Origin: Methylomonas sp. EFPC3
Lineage (GTDB): Bacteria; Pseudomonadota; Gammaproteobacteria; Methylococcales; Methylomonadaceae
Length of the DNA stretch: 64,000 nucleotides
Assembly (NCBI RefSeq): GCF_029643245.1
Contig: NZ_CP116398.1
Span: 4,150,372 to 4,214,371, forward strand
Reading direction: 5' to 3'
Part shown: one piece after another, positions 52,278-61,290 of the stretch
Layout of the letters: each line of letters opens with the position of its first letter
Position numbering within the stretch: the first letter of the stretch is position 1
Notes under the pieces: model-generated
The model's database searches: none
What the model was told of the DNA's origin: nothing
The model's input: the letters and a program-made list of their open reading frames with translations, nothing else
Position numbers and translations under genes: made by a program

Positions 52278-52970
52278 ATGCAAAGAAGGATGAAAAAAGT
52301 GGACAAATATTTGCCTGGATTACGCTTAGTCTTAATCGCCCTATCCCTAACCTTGTTTGCGGAACATGCTGTCTCCGCGACATTAATCGACGACTTTTCC
52401 GATTTTCAAGCAGTCGATAACGGTAGCGACGGTCCGGTGGCCATCGTCGGTTCCGGCTTGAATGGTATTACCCGCACGCTGACCGCGACCCCGTTTTCGA
52501 ATGGCGATACCTCCGAGGTGGTGGTTGAAGCGGGTTTGCTGACCGTCAGCAACGGTCCGAGCGGTGGTATTGCCAGCGTTTTCTATAGCTTCGACACGAT
52601 CGATCTGGCCTCATTGGCGGGTGCATTTACGTTTGCTACCGAATTTATGGATTTGAGCCACCAAGTGCAGTTGATTGCCAATGGCAGCTCGATTTTCGGC
52701 TTTACCGATTTGGGGCTGGGCCAGCATGTCATCGCCTTTACCCAGTTTTCCGATCCAGGCGTGTTTTCCAATTTGAATAGCCTAGAACTCAAATTTCAAG
52801 GAAGAGACGCTTGGGATGCGCAATTCAAGCTGTTAGCAACTTCTAACAACACGGTACCCGAGCCGCCGGTAGTCGCTCTGTTAGCGATCGGATTGCTGGC
52901 GACCAGCTTCAGATCGCCGAAAAAAAATGTTGCTCTTCAAGCTGTGAAGCGCGAATCCATTTCCGTTTAA
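52278..52970 (+). CDS. PEP-CTERM-type secreted protein, paralogue A
   Basis: 230 residues: signal peptide (about 12-34, ending HAVSA), a beta-rich domain (ATLIDDFSDFQAVDNGSDGP; FSDPGVFSNLNSLELKFQGR; DAWDAQFKLLATS) and a C-terminal sorting signal VPEPPVVALLAIGLLATSFR followed by basic SPKKNVALQAVKR. This is the PEP-CTERM layout (VPEP, one helix, basic tail) processed by exosortase/archaeosortase-type enzymes, though the basic tail is longer than usual. The start at 52278 or at the ATG four codons later are both possible. Paralogous to the next gene. Confidence 0.75.
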   Translation: MQRRMKKVDKYLPGLRLVLIALSLTLFAEHAVSATLIDDFSDFQAVDNGSDGPVAIVGSGLNGITRTLTATPFSNGDTSEVVVEAGLLTVSNGPSGGIASVFYSFDTIDLASLAGAFTFATEFMDLSHQVQLIANGSSIFGFTDLGLGQHVIAFTQFSDPGVFSNLNSLELKFQGRDAWDAQFKLLATSNNTVPEPPVVALLAIGLLATSFRSPKKNVALQAVKRESISV

Positions 52971-52987
52971 CGTCAGGACTATTCCCC

Positions 52988-53656
52988 ATGTTTATAAAAG
53001 CCTTGAAATCCAGTTTGTCGGCCTTGTCGCTGCTCTGCACCCTGTTTATCACGCCTTATGCTGATGCCAGCGTTTTGACGATCGATAATTTTAGCCACGC
53101 CCAGACGGCGATTGACCGAGGCAATTCGGTCGGTAGTCCGACTACCGTCAATCAATTGACCGGTACCGATTTGACCAATGCCTCGCGTACCTTTATTGCC
53201 GTAGCCAGCGGTACGACGTATGCCAATAAGGAAGAAATCGTTTCCGGCGGGAATGTATTGAAAATCGTCAACGGTGGTACTTCGGCCGGCACGGCGTCTA
53301 TCATTTGGAATTTCGATCCGATCAACTTTAAGGCTTATGGCAACGCGATTTTGTTGGAGATATTGAGCATTGATTTGGGCGTGAAAGTTGAAATGGTCGC
53401 GAACGGAACTTCGACTAGCGGTGTGCAAAGTTTCAGCGGTCCAGGAAATTTTTGGCTCGGGTTCGACGCATTCAGCAATCCCGCCGTGTTTTCCAGCGTC
53501 AATAGTTTTCGCCTGAACTTTTCCGGCCCGGCGGCTTGGGACGGACAATTCCGGGTGTTGGCGACCACTACTCCGGTGCCCGTGCCTGCGGCATTCGTGT
53601 TGATGGGTAGCGTACTGTTGGGCGGACTCGGCATCCGGCGTCGACCAGGCCGCTAA
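52988..53656 (+). CDS. VPxPA-CTERM-type secreted protein, paralogue B
   Basis: 222 residues with signal peptide MFIKALKSSLSALSLLCTLF ... PYADA. The mature part starts VLTIDNFSHAQTAIDRG and shares the domain of the preceding gene: FSNPAVFSSVNSFRLNFSGP, AAWDGQFRVLATT. The end is PVPVPAAFVLMGSVLLGGLG then IRRRPGR, a VPxPA-type rather than PEP-type sorting signal. The two genes are a tandem duplication, 17 bases apart, that now carry different sorting signals. A terminator follows. Confidence 0.78.
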   Translation: MFIKALKSSLSALSLLCTLFITPYADASVLTIDNFSHAQTAIDRGNSVGSPTTVNQLTGTDLTNASRTFIAVASGTTYANKEEIVSGGNVLKIVNGGTSAGTASIIWNFDPINFKAYGNAILLEILSIDLGVKVEMVANGTSTSGVQSFSGPGNFWLGFDAFSNPAVFSSVNSFRLNFSGPAAWDGQFRVLATTTPVPVPAAFVLMGSVLLGGLGIRRRPGR

Positions 53657-53668
53657 TTTCAGCCCCCT

Positions 53669-53703
53669 AAAAACCAGGCGCTGGGTTACAGGCCTGGTTT
53701 TTT
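53669..53703 (+). terminator. Terminator after the CTERM pair
   Basis: AAACCAGGC (53671-53679) pairs with GCCTGGTTT (53692-53700), extended by A:T pairs, followed by a T-run through 53703. Confidence 0.88.
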
Positions 53704-53866
53704 GTTGTCTGAAGAATCACGTCGCTGCCTTTGTAATTTTCACTACTGGGGGTGGAGCGCAGGCATTTTAGGTTTGGCATTGGACAAGCCTGTTTTGCGC
53801 GGTAATTTCTTCAGTTAGCAAGGCTTTGCCTTGCTATAAAAATAACCGATTGCAGGGGAGAAACTT

Positions 53867-54016
53867 ATGGGACCGTATTACCGCGCAACATCGCAAACCA
53901 CAGGAGCATTTTTCGACACGTTTTACCAACACCCGATTTTGATGTTGTTTCTGGTCGCCGGTGTGGTTGGCTTAGGTGTCTGGTTTTGGCGAAAATCCGG
54001 CAAGCCGTCCGCCTAG
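53867..54016 (+). CDS. Small single-helix membrane protein (49 residues)
   Basis: An ORF with GCAGGGGAGAAACTT before its ATG encodes MGPYYRATSQTTGAFFDTFY, QHPILMLFLVAGVVGLGVWF and WRKSGKPSA. It has one transmembrane helix with a basic C-terminus, which predicts an N-out/C-in orientation. No family recognised. It stands alone between the CTERM pair and a convergent gene. Support comes from the ribosome binding site and the well-formed membrane segment. Confidence 0.6.
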   Translation: MGPYYRATSQTTGAFFDTFYQHPILMLFLVAGVVGLGVWFWRKSGKPSA

Positions 54017-54074
54017 CATGGTGTTGCCGGCGGGTGAGTAATGTGCGAACGCTTTATCGCCGGATCGAGGGTTG

Positions 54075-55025
54075 CTATTTAGACGGTTTCCGTTGGCTGT
54101 TGCGCCAAAAGTAAAACAAAGCCAGCGCGGTGGCGAGAGCTAACGCTGACAGCATGAATCTCGGCTCGGCTACCTGCAGAGAACGGTTGTCATCTTTGAA
54201 TTTAAATTTGGTCAACACCCCTAAAGCCGGGTCGCTGATATCGATAGAGATGGATTTTGCCGGCAGGTTGAGTAACTGAAGCTCGCTACCGTCGAAAGGT
54301 TTGTTGTTACGGGTATCGGTACTGACCATGCCCGGATACAGCGGAGTTTGCGCCAATTGCGCGACACTGAGTTTGCCGGCAATTTCTTGTTCCAGTTCTT
54401 TGCTGGTTTTACCGTCGGTTTTGATTCGGATCGGAGTTTGACCGTCGATGGCAATTGCGATTTCGCCCTGAGAAGCCGAATGCGCTTTTTTGGCGGTGAA
54501 GTCGTCCAAATATTCCACGTCGGCGGTATACACCAAATCAATCGCCACCTGCACACCCTCGCTGTTGAAACTTTTATCGGACAAGTCGTACTTAAGTGAT
54601 TGATTGGAATAGTCGCGAATCGTGACGTTGGTTACCGAATATCCGGCTTTGTTGGTAATCACCAGTTCTGGCTGTTCCTTGGGTTGGGCCACGGTGACCC
54701 CGCGCCAGTTAGGGTCGAGTTGGACCATGCCGTCCTTCATTGCGGTCCACAGCTTTTTGGCTATATAAGCCTCTGGTTTGTCGTGGTCCAATTTTGACGA
54801 GTTCAAAAAACTTAAACCGGTGGACCGGTAGGTTTCGCCGTCGTCGATACGCCACTCCACGGTATAGGAGAACAAAGAGTCGCTGGCCCGGCGCGGAAGC
54901 CCTGTGTGGATGCGCAGCTGGTCCTGAGCCGCCGCCGTGTTTGCCGCGATGGCGGGTTGGAATTGAACCATGAAAACCGGTAATAGCAGGGCGGGCATGA
55001 ATTTACGGATCGGTGTGGGCTTCAT
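54075..55025 (-). CDS. Exported, C-terminally anchored protein of unknown function
   Basis: 316 residues from ATG 55025. A signal peptide (MKPTPIRKFMPALLLPVFMV ... AIAAN) is followed by a beta-rich region with an early SYTVEWRIDDGETYRSTGLS and KAGYSVTNVTIRDYSNQSLK, and near the end DISDPALGVLTKFKFKDDNR. The protein ends in a membrane helix FMLSALALATALALFYFWRN with basic tail SQRKPSK. So most of it lies in the periplasm, anchored at the C-terminus. No family recognised. It has no close same-strand partner. Confidence 0.7.
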   Translation of the reverse strand: MKPTPIRKFMPALLLPVFMVQFQPAIAANTAAAQDQLRIHTGLPRRASDSLFSYTVEWRIDDGETYRSTGLSFLNSSKLDHDKPEAYIAKKLWTAMKDGMVQLDPNWRGVTVAQPKEQPELVITNKAGYSVTNVTIRDYSNQSLKYDLSDKSFNSEGVQVAIDLVYTADVEYLDDFTAKKAHSASQGEIAIAIDGQTPIRIKTDGKTSKELEQEIAGKLSVAQLAQTPLYPGMVSTDTRNNKPFDGSELQLLNLPAKSISIDISDPALGVLTKFKFKDDNRSLQVAEPRFMLSALALATALALFYFWRNSQRKPSK

Positions 55026-55146
55026 TTCAATTCCAGGCAATGGCCGTTAAATAATTCAACGTTAGCACAAGCGGCCGGAAAAGACATACTGCACTGTATG
55101 TGGGGTAATCCGCGCGGCGCTTCCCCTGAAATTGGTGATGGTCGAG

Positions 55147-55737
55147 TTAGCCGCGCGATTGCAGGGCTTGCAATTCGACCGGGGTGTTGATGTTGGCAAA
55201 AATCTCGGGTGTAGCGCTGAAATCGACTTCCATCAGCGGGTGTTGCCGAAACCAAGTCTGCAATCTACGCTCGCCGCGCAGTAAGTAGTCCTTTAAATCG
55301 TCGCGTAAATGGGTCTGAATGGCCGCGAACACCGGATGTAAACGCTCGCCGTCGAAAGCTACCGCAATGTCGGCGCTACTGCCGTGTAAGGCCCGCAGCA
55401 GCTTTTGCAAATGTTCGGTGCGGACGAAAGGCGAATCGCACGGTGCGGTCAGTAATATGCCCGCCGGTGCGGTTTGCAATGCGGCGAGAATACCGGCCAA
55501 CGGGCCGTCGAAGTTGGCGCTGGCGTCGCTGATCACCGGGTAGCCGAAGCCGCGGTATAGCTCCTGGTTACGGTTGGCGCTGATCACCAACGTGTCGGTA
55601 AGCGGCGCTAACGCCGCCAGCGCATAGCTGACCAAGGGCCGGTTGTCGAACAAAATCAGTCCCTTGTCTTGCTGCTGCATCCGTCGCGCCAAACCGCCGG
55701 CCAGCACCACGCCGCTCACTTTGTTTTGCCCGTTCAT
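55147..55737 (-). CDS. mobA: Molybdenum cofactor guanylyltransferase
   Basis: 196 residues. MobA attaches GMP to molybdopterin to give the bis-MGD cofactor. The nucleotide-binding start VSGVVLAGGLARRMQQQDKG (G-G-x-x-x-R-M with K), VISANRNQELYRGFGYPVIS, DASANFDGPLAGILAALQTA and LLTAPCDSPFVRTEHLQKLL are family-typical. Divergent from the DUF302 gene. Confidence 0.93.
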   Translation of the reverse strand: MNGQNKVSGVVLAGGLARRMQQQDKGLILFDNRPLVSYALAALAPLTDTLVISANRNQELYRGFGYPVISDASANFDGPLAGILAALQTAPAGILLTAPCDSPFVRTEHLQKLLRALHGSSADIAVAFDGERLHPVFAAIQTHLRDDLKDYLLRGERRLQTWFRQHPLMEVDFSATPEIFANINTPVELQALQSRG

Positions 55738-55754
55738 GATGGTAAGCTTTGCCG

Positions 55755-56213
55755 ATGTTTAACAGAGCCGTCATTTTCGCAAGCTTGCCGCTGATTGCAA
55801 GCTGCGCCGGTCCCGCACTGCACACCGAGACGGTGACGTATTACCAGGTCGAGACCAACAAACCGTATGACGAGGTTCTGGCCGAATTGCAGGTGGCGAT
55901 TGCCGAGCACAATTTTCGGATCACCGGCCATAGCCGGGTCGGCAAGGTGATTCGAGAACGTGGCGCGGAGAATTTTCCCGAATACGACACGCTACAATTT
56001 TGCAATTTGACCTTGGCGAAAACGGTACTGGACATCACGCCGCACGCCATCGCTTACATGCCCTGTAATGTCGTCACCTATCAGTTCGAGGGTAAAACCA
56101 TCGTGCGTACCCATTTGTTGCCGGACGATACCGGCAATCCGGCACTGAACAAATTTGCCGGCGAAATGAACCCGCAATTGAAGCAAATTGTCGATTTCGC
56201 CGCCGAACAGTAA
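55755..56213 (+). CDS. DUF302 lipoprotein
   Basis: 152 residues with lipobox LIASCAGPA near 15-20 and a DUF302 core: VETNKPYDEVLAELQVAIAE, HNFRITGHSRVGKVIRERG, PEYDTLQFCNLTLAKTVLDI and ITPHAIAYMPCNVVTYQFEG. The fold binds small ligands or metal-like groups; role not known. ATG 55755 chosen over a TTG two codons earlier. Followed 28 bases later by another lipoprotein gene. Confidence 0.85.
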   Translation: MFNRAVIFASLPLIASCAGPALHTETVTYYQVETNKPYDEVLAELQVAIAEHNFRITGHSRVGKVIRERGAENFPEYDTLQFCNLTLAKTVLDITPHAIAYMPCNVVTYQFEGKTIVRTHLLPDDTGNPALNKFAGEMNPQLKQIVDFAAEQ

Positions 56214-56241
56214 CTTTTAACTACTATAAACAGCCAGCACC

Positions 56242-56643
56242 ATGAAAAACTTTTTGATCCCGATGCTCAGCGTTTTGGTTTTGCTTAGCGGTTGCGCCGT
56301 CACCGAACAGAGCGCCAAACCGGATGCCGAAGCTGCCGCGGCCGAGCCGGCGCCAATTGTCAACGATTACCCGACTCGCGACCGAGTCGATTACGTTTTG
56401 GAATGCGTCGCCAAACACGGCGGCTTGACCTACATCAGCCAATACGCCTGCGGCTGCAAGATCGACAAGATCGCCGAGAAATTGAGTTTTGCCGAATACG
56501 AAGCGGCCAGAACCTTCAGCCAGATGCAGAAAACCGCCGGAGAAGCCGGCGCCGCGTTCCGCGACCCCAAGCAATCCAAGGATTTGCGCACCCGCTTGAA
56601 GGAAGCCGAAGCCGAAGCCGAGAAAGCCTGTTTCGTCAAATAA
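56242..56643 (+). CDS. Small Cys-containing lipoprotein
   Basis: 133 residues; lipobox VLLSGCAVT at 14-22, then an Ala/Pro-rich linker. The mature domain (about 45-133) is helical with four cysteines: YVLECVAKHGGLTYISQYAC, GCKIDKIAEKLSFAEYEAAR, TFSQMQKTAGEAG and a final KACFVK. Two disulfides are plausible. I do not recognise the family. Ribosome binding site weak. Possibly co-transcribed with the DUF302 gene. Confidence 0.72.
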   Translation: MKNFLIPMLSVLVLLSGCAVTEQSAKPDAEAAAAEPAPIVNDYPTRDRVDYVLECVAKHGGLTYISQYACGCKIDKIAEKLSFAEYEAARTFSQMQKTAGEAGAAFRDPKQSKDLRTRLKEAEAEAEKACFVK

Positions 56644-56720
56644 ACGGCTCCGCCACTCCAGGGCTCTAGCGTCGCTAAAGCCCTTTATGATTTGCACATT
56701 TTTATCTTGCCTTTTTCGGC

Positions 56721-57269
56721 ATGTCGGGCCTGTCGATCATGTTCAATACCTCCGCGATCCAATATCCTAAATTCAAATTGGCGATTCTGGCATTGCTGGC
56801 GCTGAATGCCGTCATCTACGGTTTTACCGATACGCTGACCAGTTTTACCGACGCCTTGGTCTGGCTGGTGTTACTGGTGATTTACGAACTGGAAGCGAAC
56901 AAGGTCGAGTTGCCGCTGGGGGAAACAGCCATGCGCCGTTTACGCAGCGGTTTGATCGCGGTGATCGGGTTGGTTTTCGGTAGCTATTGGCGCGACAACG
57001 AATGGCTGGATATCGCCAATTCCGCGCTTTGGTTTGGATTGATTGCGATCTTGGAAACCGAAGTCCGCTGGCCGGACTACGTACGCAGCCACGAGCGGCT
57101 GTTTTGGCTGGCGACGATTGTGACTTTTGCCGGTCTGCTGGCGATGGCCGGGATCTGGTTGGCGCGCGGCGCCTGGTTGGACGGCTACGATGCGTTGTTA
57201 TGGATTGTCGCGTTCGGTTTCATCGAAGTCGATATTTTTTATCTGTTAAAACCCAAGCACGCGGTATAG
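56721..57269 (+). CDS. Polytopic membrane protein of unknown function
   Basis: 182 residues with about five or six hydrophobic helices (FKLAILALLALNAVIYGFTD, ALVWLVLLVIYELEANKVEL, LIAVIGLVFGSYW, LWFGLIAILETEVRW, ATIVTFAGLLAMAGIWLARG, ALLWIVAFGFIEVDIFYLLK). No family recognised. The start may be 56721 or the ATG at 56739; neither has a clear ribosome binding site. It lies six bases before the LtaS-like gene and is probably its operon partner. Confidence 0.7.
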   Translation: MSGLSIMFNTSAIQYPKFKLAILALLALNAVIYGFTDTLTSFTDALVWLVLLVIYELEANKVELPLGETAMRRLRSGLIAVIGLVFGSYWRDNEWLDIANSALWFGLIAILETEVRWPDYVRSHERLFWLATIVTFAGLLAMAGIWLARGAWLDGYDALLWIVAFGFIEVDIFYLLKPKHAV

Positions 57270-57275
57270 CCCGGC

Positions 57276-59027
57276 ATGGTCACGCGCTTGGGTGTATTTG
57301 CCTTCCTATTGGCGCCGTTGCTACTGAAAGGCCTGTTCGTCGATCATTTTATCTACGAATACACCGGCACCCGTTTCCTGGGATGGGCTCGGGTATTGGC
57401 TAACGACGCGGTGGTCTATGCGGTATTGCTGTTGCTGCTGTACCTGTCGTGCTGGCCAGGTATTTGGCGTGTCGTTTCGGCACTGTTGCGCCTGCTGGCA
57501 TTAGTCCTGTTTGCGATTTACTGGATCGATTATTTGGTCATCGCCAATTTCGACACCCATCTGGCACTCGGCGATGCGATCAAATACGCCGGCTATTCGC
57601 ATAAGTACATTCAGCAAATTTACGGACTACCGGATTGGGCCTTGTGGGGAATCTTGCTGATACTGTTGGCTGCGATTGCCGCGTTGGTCTCGGTGCCGTA
57701 CCGCCTTCCCACCGAACGCAACCGCAAACTGCCGTTGTTTGCTATCGCCGGGCTGCCGTTAATTTCCGGTTTCACTGACAACGACGTTTACGCCCACGCC
57801 TGGATTTATAAAAACGTTTTCGATTACAACCTGACCATACGTTCCGAGGCTGAGCCTTACAGCGCCGAGTTTATCCGCGGCTTTCGCTACGACGAAGCGC
57901 AAACTTGCCACGCCGAGCCGGCGCAAAGCAAAAACATCGTGATACTGATGGTGGAATCGCTGTCCGCCTACCAAAGTCGTTACTTTTCCGGGATTCGCGA
58001 TTGGACGCCGCAACTCGATGCCATTGCGGCAAACCATCTGGCGTTTCGTAACTTCTATGCAAACGGGTTCATCACCGAAGACGGCGAAATCGCTTTGCTG
58101 ACCGGCTTGCCGCCGATCTATTCGCCGTCCAGCTATTCCGACGGCGGTAGCGCGTCTTTTGCCGGGTTTTACGCTGTCGAACAATCGTTGCCGCATCGGC
58201 TGAAAGCGCGCGGCTACCGCAGCGAATTTCTGACCAGCGCCGATCTCGAATTCGGCAATACCGGAGTCTGGGCCAACAGCATCGGCTTCGATTATGTCGA
58301 GGGCCACGACCATCCCGATTATGCGGGTTGGGAACGGTTTCATTTTCGCGCCGCGCCCGACACAGCTCTTTACCTGCGGGCGCTGGATAGAATCGCCAAA
58401 GCTGGACCACAACCGCTGCTGTTGTTCATCAAAACCGTCAGCACCCACCATCCTTATCTCGATCCGGAAACCAAACAAAAATCGGAAGAGGCCGCGTTTC
58501 GTTATGCCGACAAACAATTGGGCCATTTTTACCGGCAATTGCAGGACGCCGGATTTTTTCGCAACGGCATACTGCTGATCGTCGGCGACCACCATTCGAT
58601 GACGCCATTGAAGCAGGAAGAAGCCGCGCACTTCGGCCATTACAAAGCCTCGGCCAAAGTGCCGCTGCTGGTGGTGTCCGCTAGCGGGCACGCAGACGAG
58701 GACCGGCAATTTCAACAGACCGACGTGTTCAATACCTTGCAAGGCATGGTTGACGGCAGCCAATGCAGTAGTGCTTGGCAAGGCGTGTTGTGGGGCGAGC
58801 ATGCTGCGCCGCCGCGCTTTATCGCCCACCGCCGCGGCGACAATCGCGATAAGGTCAGCGTATTCAGCGACGACGGCGACTATCTGGTGAAACTGGACGG
58901 CGATACTACCCGACTTGGTAACGCAGCGGCTGAGCCGGCGTTGAGCCGCATGCTGGTCGACAAGATCAATGCCTTGCGCATCGCCCGGCTCAATTGGCTG
59001 GCAAAATCCGCCGAAACGTCAAATTGA
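57276..59027 (+). CDS. LtaS/OpgB-like sulfatase-fold membrane enzyme
   Basis: 583 residues. About five membrane helices in the first 170 residues, then an extracytoplasmic alkaline-phosphatase-superfamily domain: NIVILMVESLSAYQSRYFSG, TPQLDAIAANHLAFRNFYAN, GFITEDGEIALLTGLPPIYS (Thr as likely nucleophile), YRSEFLTSADLEFGNTGVWA, FIKTVSTHHPYLDP and LIVGDHHSMTPLK (metal Asp-His-His). Relatives move phosphoglycerol or phosphoethanolamine between lipids and glycans. In a Gram-negative the acceptor could be periplasmic glucan or lipid A; unknown here. Its end overlaps the convergent alkB by 38 bases. Confidence 0.86.
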   Translation: MVTRLGVFAFLLAPLLLKGLFVDHFIYEYTGTRFLGWARVLANDAVVYAVLLLLLYLSCWPGIWRVVSALLRLLALVLFAIYWIDYLVIANFDTHLALGDAIKYAGYSHKYIQQIYGLPDWALWGILLILLAAIAALVSVPYRLPTERNRKLPLFAIAGLPLISGFTDNDVYAHAWIYKNVFDYNLTIRSEAEPYSAEFIRGFRYDEAQTCHAEPAQSKNIVILMVESLSAYQSRYFSGIRDWTPQLDAIAANHLAFRNFYANGFITEDGEIALLTGLPPIYSPSSYSDGGSASFAGFYAVEQSLPHRLKARGYRSEFLTSADLEFGNTGVWANSIGFDYVEGHDHPDYAGWERFHFRAAPDTALYLRALDRIAKAGPQPLLLFIKTVSTHHPYLDPETKQKSEEAAFRYADKQLGHFYRQLQDAGFFRNGILLIVGDHHSMTPLKQEEAAHFGHYKASAKVPLLVVSASGHADEDRQFQQTDVFNTLQGMVDGSQCSSAWQGVLWGEHAAPPRFIAHRRGDNRDKVSVFSDDGDYLVKLDGDTTRLGNAAAEPALSRMLVDKINALRIARLNWLAKSAETSN

Positions 59028-59610
59028 TCCGTGCTTGTTTGATTTGCCGGGTTTTCGGCAGTTCGTGGCGCCAATGGTGTTGCAGCGCGCCGGCCATCAC
59101 CAGCAAATCGCCGTGGGCCAATTCGATATCCAGTCGCTGTTTGCTGCGGTTGTGACGCAGGCGGAACAGACGGCTGTCGCCGAGGCTAAGCGATGCGATC
59201 AACGGATTGGCGCCCAGTTCCGGCTCGTTATCGGCGTGGCAGCCCATCGAATCGCGGCCGTCGCGGTATAAATTGGCCAGCACGCTATTGAAGCGATGCC
59301 GGCAAATCGATTCCAGGTCGGCTTTTATCGCCAATAAAGCTCCGTTCCAAGGCAGCGGAGCGTGGTCGACGCCGGAATAGCGGTAATGGGCGTCCGGATC
59401 GCCGTACCAAGCCATCAGCCGCGGCACTGTCAGCAAGCGGCCGAAGATTTGGATTTGCTCGGTTTGCCATGCCAGGCCGTGCAGTAGGTCTTGAAAATAA
59501 CGGTCGGCGGTATTGCTCGGGTAAAACCCGTGCAGCAAATACAGTTCGCCGTCGCACGGCGCCAGATTTTCGGTGTTGGCCGGCATTGCGGCGGCGCTGT
59601 CGCTAATCAT
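58990..59610 (-). CDS. alkB: AlkB-family 2-oxoglutarate/Fe(II) dioxygenase
   Basis: 206 residues. PRLMAWYGDPDAHYRYSG, NSVLANLYRDGRDSMGCHAD (HxD of the iron site), SLSLGDSRLFRLRH, ELAHGDLLVMAGALQHHWRH (distal His) and RQIKQARINLTFR (2-oxoglutarate Arg) give the complete iron triad and co-substrate site. The family oxidatively removes methyl groups from DNA or RNA bases. The layout is closer to the ALKBH2/3-like type than to E. coli AlkB. Overlaps the LtaS-like gene end. Confidence 0.92.
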   Translation of the reverse strand: MISDSAAAMPANTENLAPCDGELYLLHGFYPSNTADRYFQDLLHGLAWQTEQIQIFGRLLTVPRLMAWYGDPDAHYRYSGVDHAPLPWNGALLAIKADLESICRHRFNSVLANLYRDGRDSMGCHADNEPELGANPLIASLSLGDSRLFRLRHNRSKQRLDIELAHGDLLVMAGALQHHWRHELPKTRQIKQARINLTFRRILPAN

Positions 59611-59628
59611 GCACCCGCCGAATCAGGC

Positions 59629-61290
59629 TTAGTTGACCAGTAAAATAATCAATTGTGCGGCTATGATGCGCAAAATCATCACCAGCGGATACACCGTCGC
59701 ATAAGCCATCGACACCGCCGCCGACGGACTCAGATTGTTGGCGAAGGCCAGCGCCGGCGGATCGGTCATGCTGCCGGCCAACAGACCGCACAGCGACAGG
59801 AAATTCAATTTATAGAAGATGCGGCCAACCGCAGCAACGGCCAATAGCGGCAGCAAGGTAATCAGTGCGGCGCAGGCCATCCAGTAAAAACCGTCGCCCT
59901 TGACCAGGGTTTCGACGAATTGGTCGCCGGAGTGCAGCCCGACGCAGGCCAAAAACAGCACGATGCCGATATCTTTCAAAATGATGTTGGAGCTTTTCGG
60001 CAGATGCCAGGTCATCGCGCCCCAATTGCCGATCCGGCTGAGCATGATCGCCACCAGCAAAGGCCCGCCGGCCATGCCCAATTTGACCGCGGACGGGATG
60101 CCGGGCAGATATAGCGGAAAACTGCCCAACAACACGCCCAGCGAGATGCCGATAAAGATCGGCATGATTTGCGGATGGTCCAGTTCCTCCAGCGAATTGC
60201 CCAGCGCTTTTTCGATGCTGGTCAGTGCATCCTGGCTGCCGACCACGTGCAACTCGTCACCGAATTGCACATGCACGTGGCTGGTCGGCGAAAATTCGAC
60301 GTCCGGCCGGTGAATCCGCGAGATCGTGACGCCGTAAAGCAGGCAGAGGTTGCCGATGGTTTCATTGATCGCCGCCTTGTTGGTGACCACCAAACGTTTG
60401 CTGTGCAGATTGGTGGCAATTTGTTTCAGGTCGATATCCGATTCCGGGCCGATCAGGATTTTCAATTGTTCCAGCGGTTCGCGCTCGCCGACCAGCCTGA
60501 TCGTATCGCCGACCGTAAGCCGACTGTCCTGGCCGGCGACGTCGACCTGGCCGTTATGCAGAATTCGGGTCATGACCACGTTCATGCCCTCGAAGAACGG
60601 AATCTGGCTCAGCATCAGGCCGTTAAGATTGGGGTTTTCGACTTTCAAATCTTTCCAGATCGGTACGTGCGCGTGTTGCTGCTGGTTGTCGTCGAACAGC
60701 TTGGCTTCGTGGGCGATATCGATCTTGAACAGACGCTTGTTCAACAGCATCGCCAGAATGATTCCGGCAATGCCGAACGGATAGGCCACGGCGTAACCCA
60801 AGCCCGGCATTTTCAGGGTCTCCGGGCCGATATTGGGTAAAGTGTCCAAAACTTGTTGGGCCGCAGCCAGCGATGGCGTGTTGGTCGTCGCTCCGGAAAA
60901 CAGGCCCACCGCGACCGGCATCGGAATGTCGCCGACGATGCTGATCAGTACCGCTATCAACGCTCCCAGCAAAACCACGGCGGCGGCCAGCCCGTTCAAG
61001 CGCAGGCCGTAACGAAAGAAAGCGCTGACGAAGCTGGGACCGACCTGCAAGCCGATGGCGTAAACGAACAATACCAAGCCGAACTCGCGCAGGAAGTGCA
61101 TGACTTCCGGATTAATGCTGAGATGAAAATGGCCGAAGATCAGGCCGGAGAACAACACGCCGGCGATGCCGAGCTGGATGCCGGCCAGCGACAAGCGGCC
61201 CAGCACCAGGCCGCTGGCGACTACCAGACTGATGATGAGTAGCGTGTGGGGTACGGAATCTTGATTGAAAAGCGATAGCAACCAGGACAT
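59629..61290 (-). CDS. AspT/YidE/YbjL-type transporter with RCK domains
   Basis: 553 residues: six hydrophobic helices in the first ~190 residues, two TrkA-C (RCK_C) domains (about 205-370: MLSQIPFFEGMNVVMTRILH, DTIRLVGEREPLEQLKILIG; DVEFSPTSHVHVQFGDELHV, VGSQDALTSIEKALGN), then about five more helices ending YPLVMILRIIAAQLIILL. This is the aspartate:alanine exchanger family; substrate unknown. Repeat motifs PALAFANNLSPSAA and TTNTPSLAAAQQVL match its two inverted halves. Confidence 0.88.
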   Translation of the reverse strand: MSWLLSLFNQDSVPHTLLIISLVVASGLVLGRLSLAGIQLGIAGVLFSGLIFGHFHLSINPEVMHFLREFGLVLFVYAIGLQVGPSFVSAFFRYGLRLNGLAAAVVLLGALIAVLISIVGDIPMPVAVGLFSGATTNTPSLAAAQQVLDTLPNIGPETLKMPGLGYAVAYPFGIAGIILAMLLNKRLFKIDIAHEAKLFDDNQQQHAHVPIWKDLKVENPNLNGLMLSQIPFFEGMNVVMTRILHNGQVDVAGQDSRLTVGDTIRLVGEREPLEQLKILIGPESDIDLKQIATNLHSKRLVVTNKAAINETIGNLCLLYGVTISRIHRPDVEFSPTSHVHVQFGDELHVVGSQDALTSIEKALGNSLEELDHPQIMPIFIGISLGVLLGSFPLYLPGIPSAVKLGMAGGPLLVAIMLSRIGNWGAMTWHLPKSSNIILKDIGIVLFLACVGLHSGDQFVETLVKGDGFYWMACAALITLLPLLAVAAVGRIFYKLNFLSLCGLLAGSMTDPPALAFANNLSPSAAVSMAYATVYPLVMILRIIAAQLIILLVN

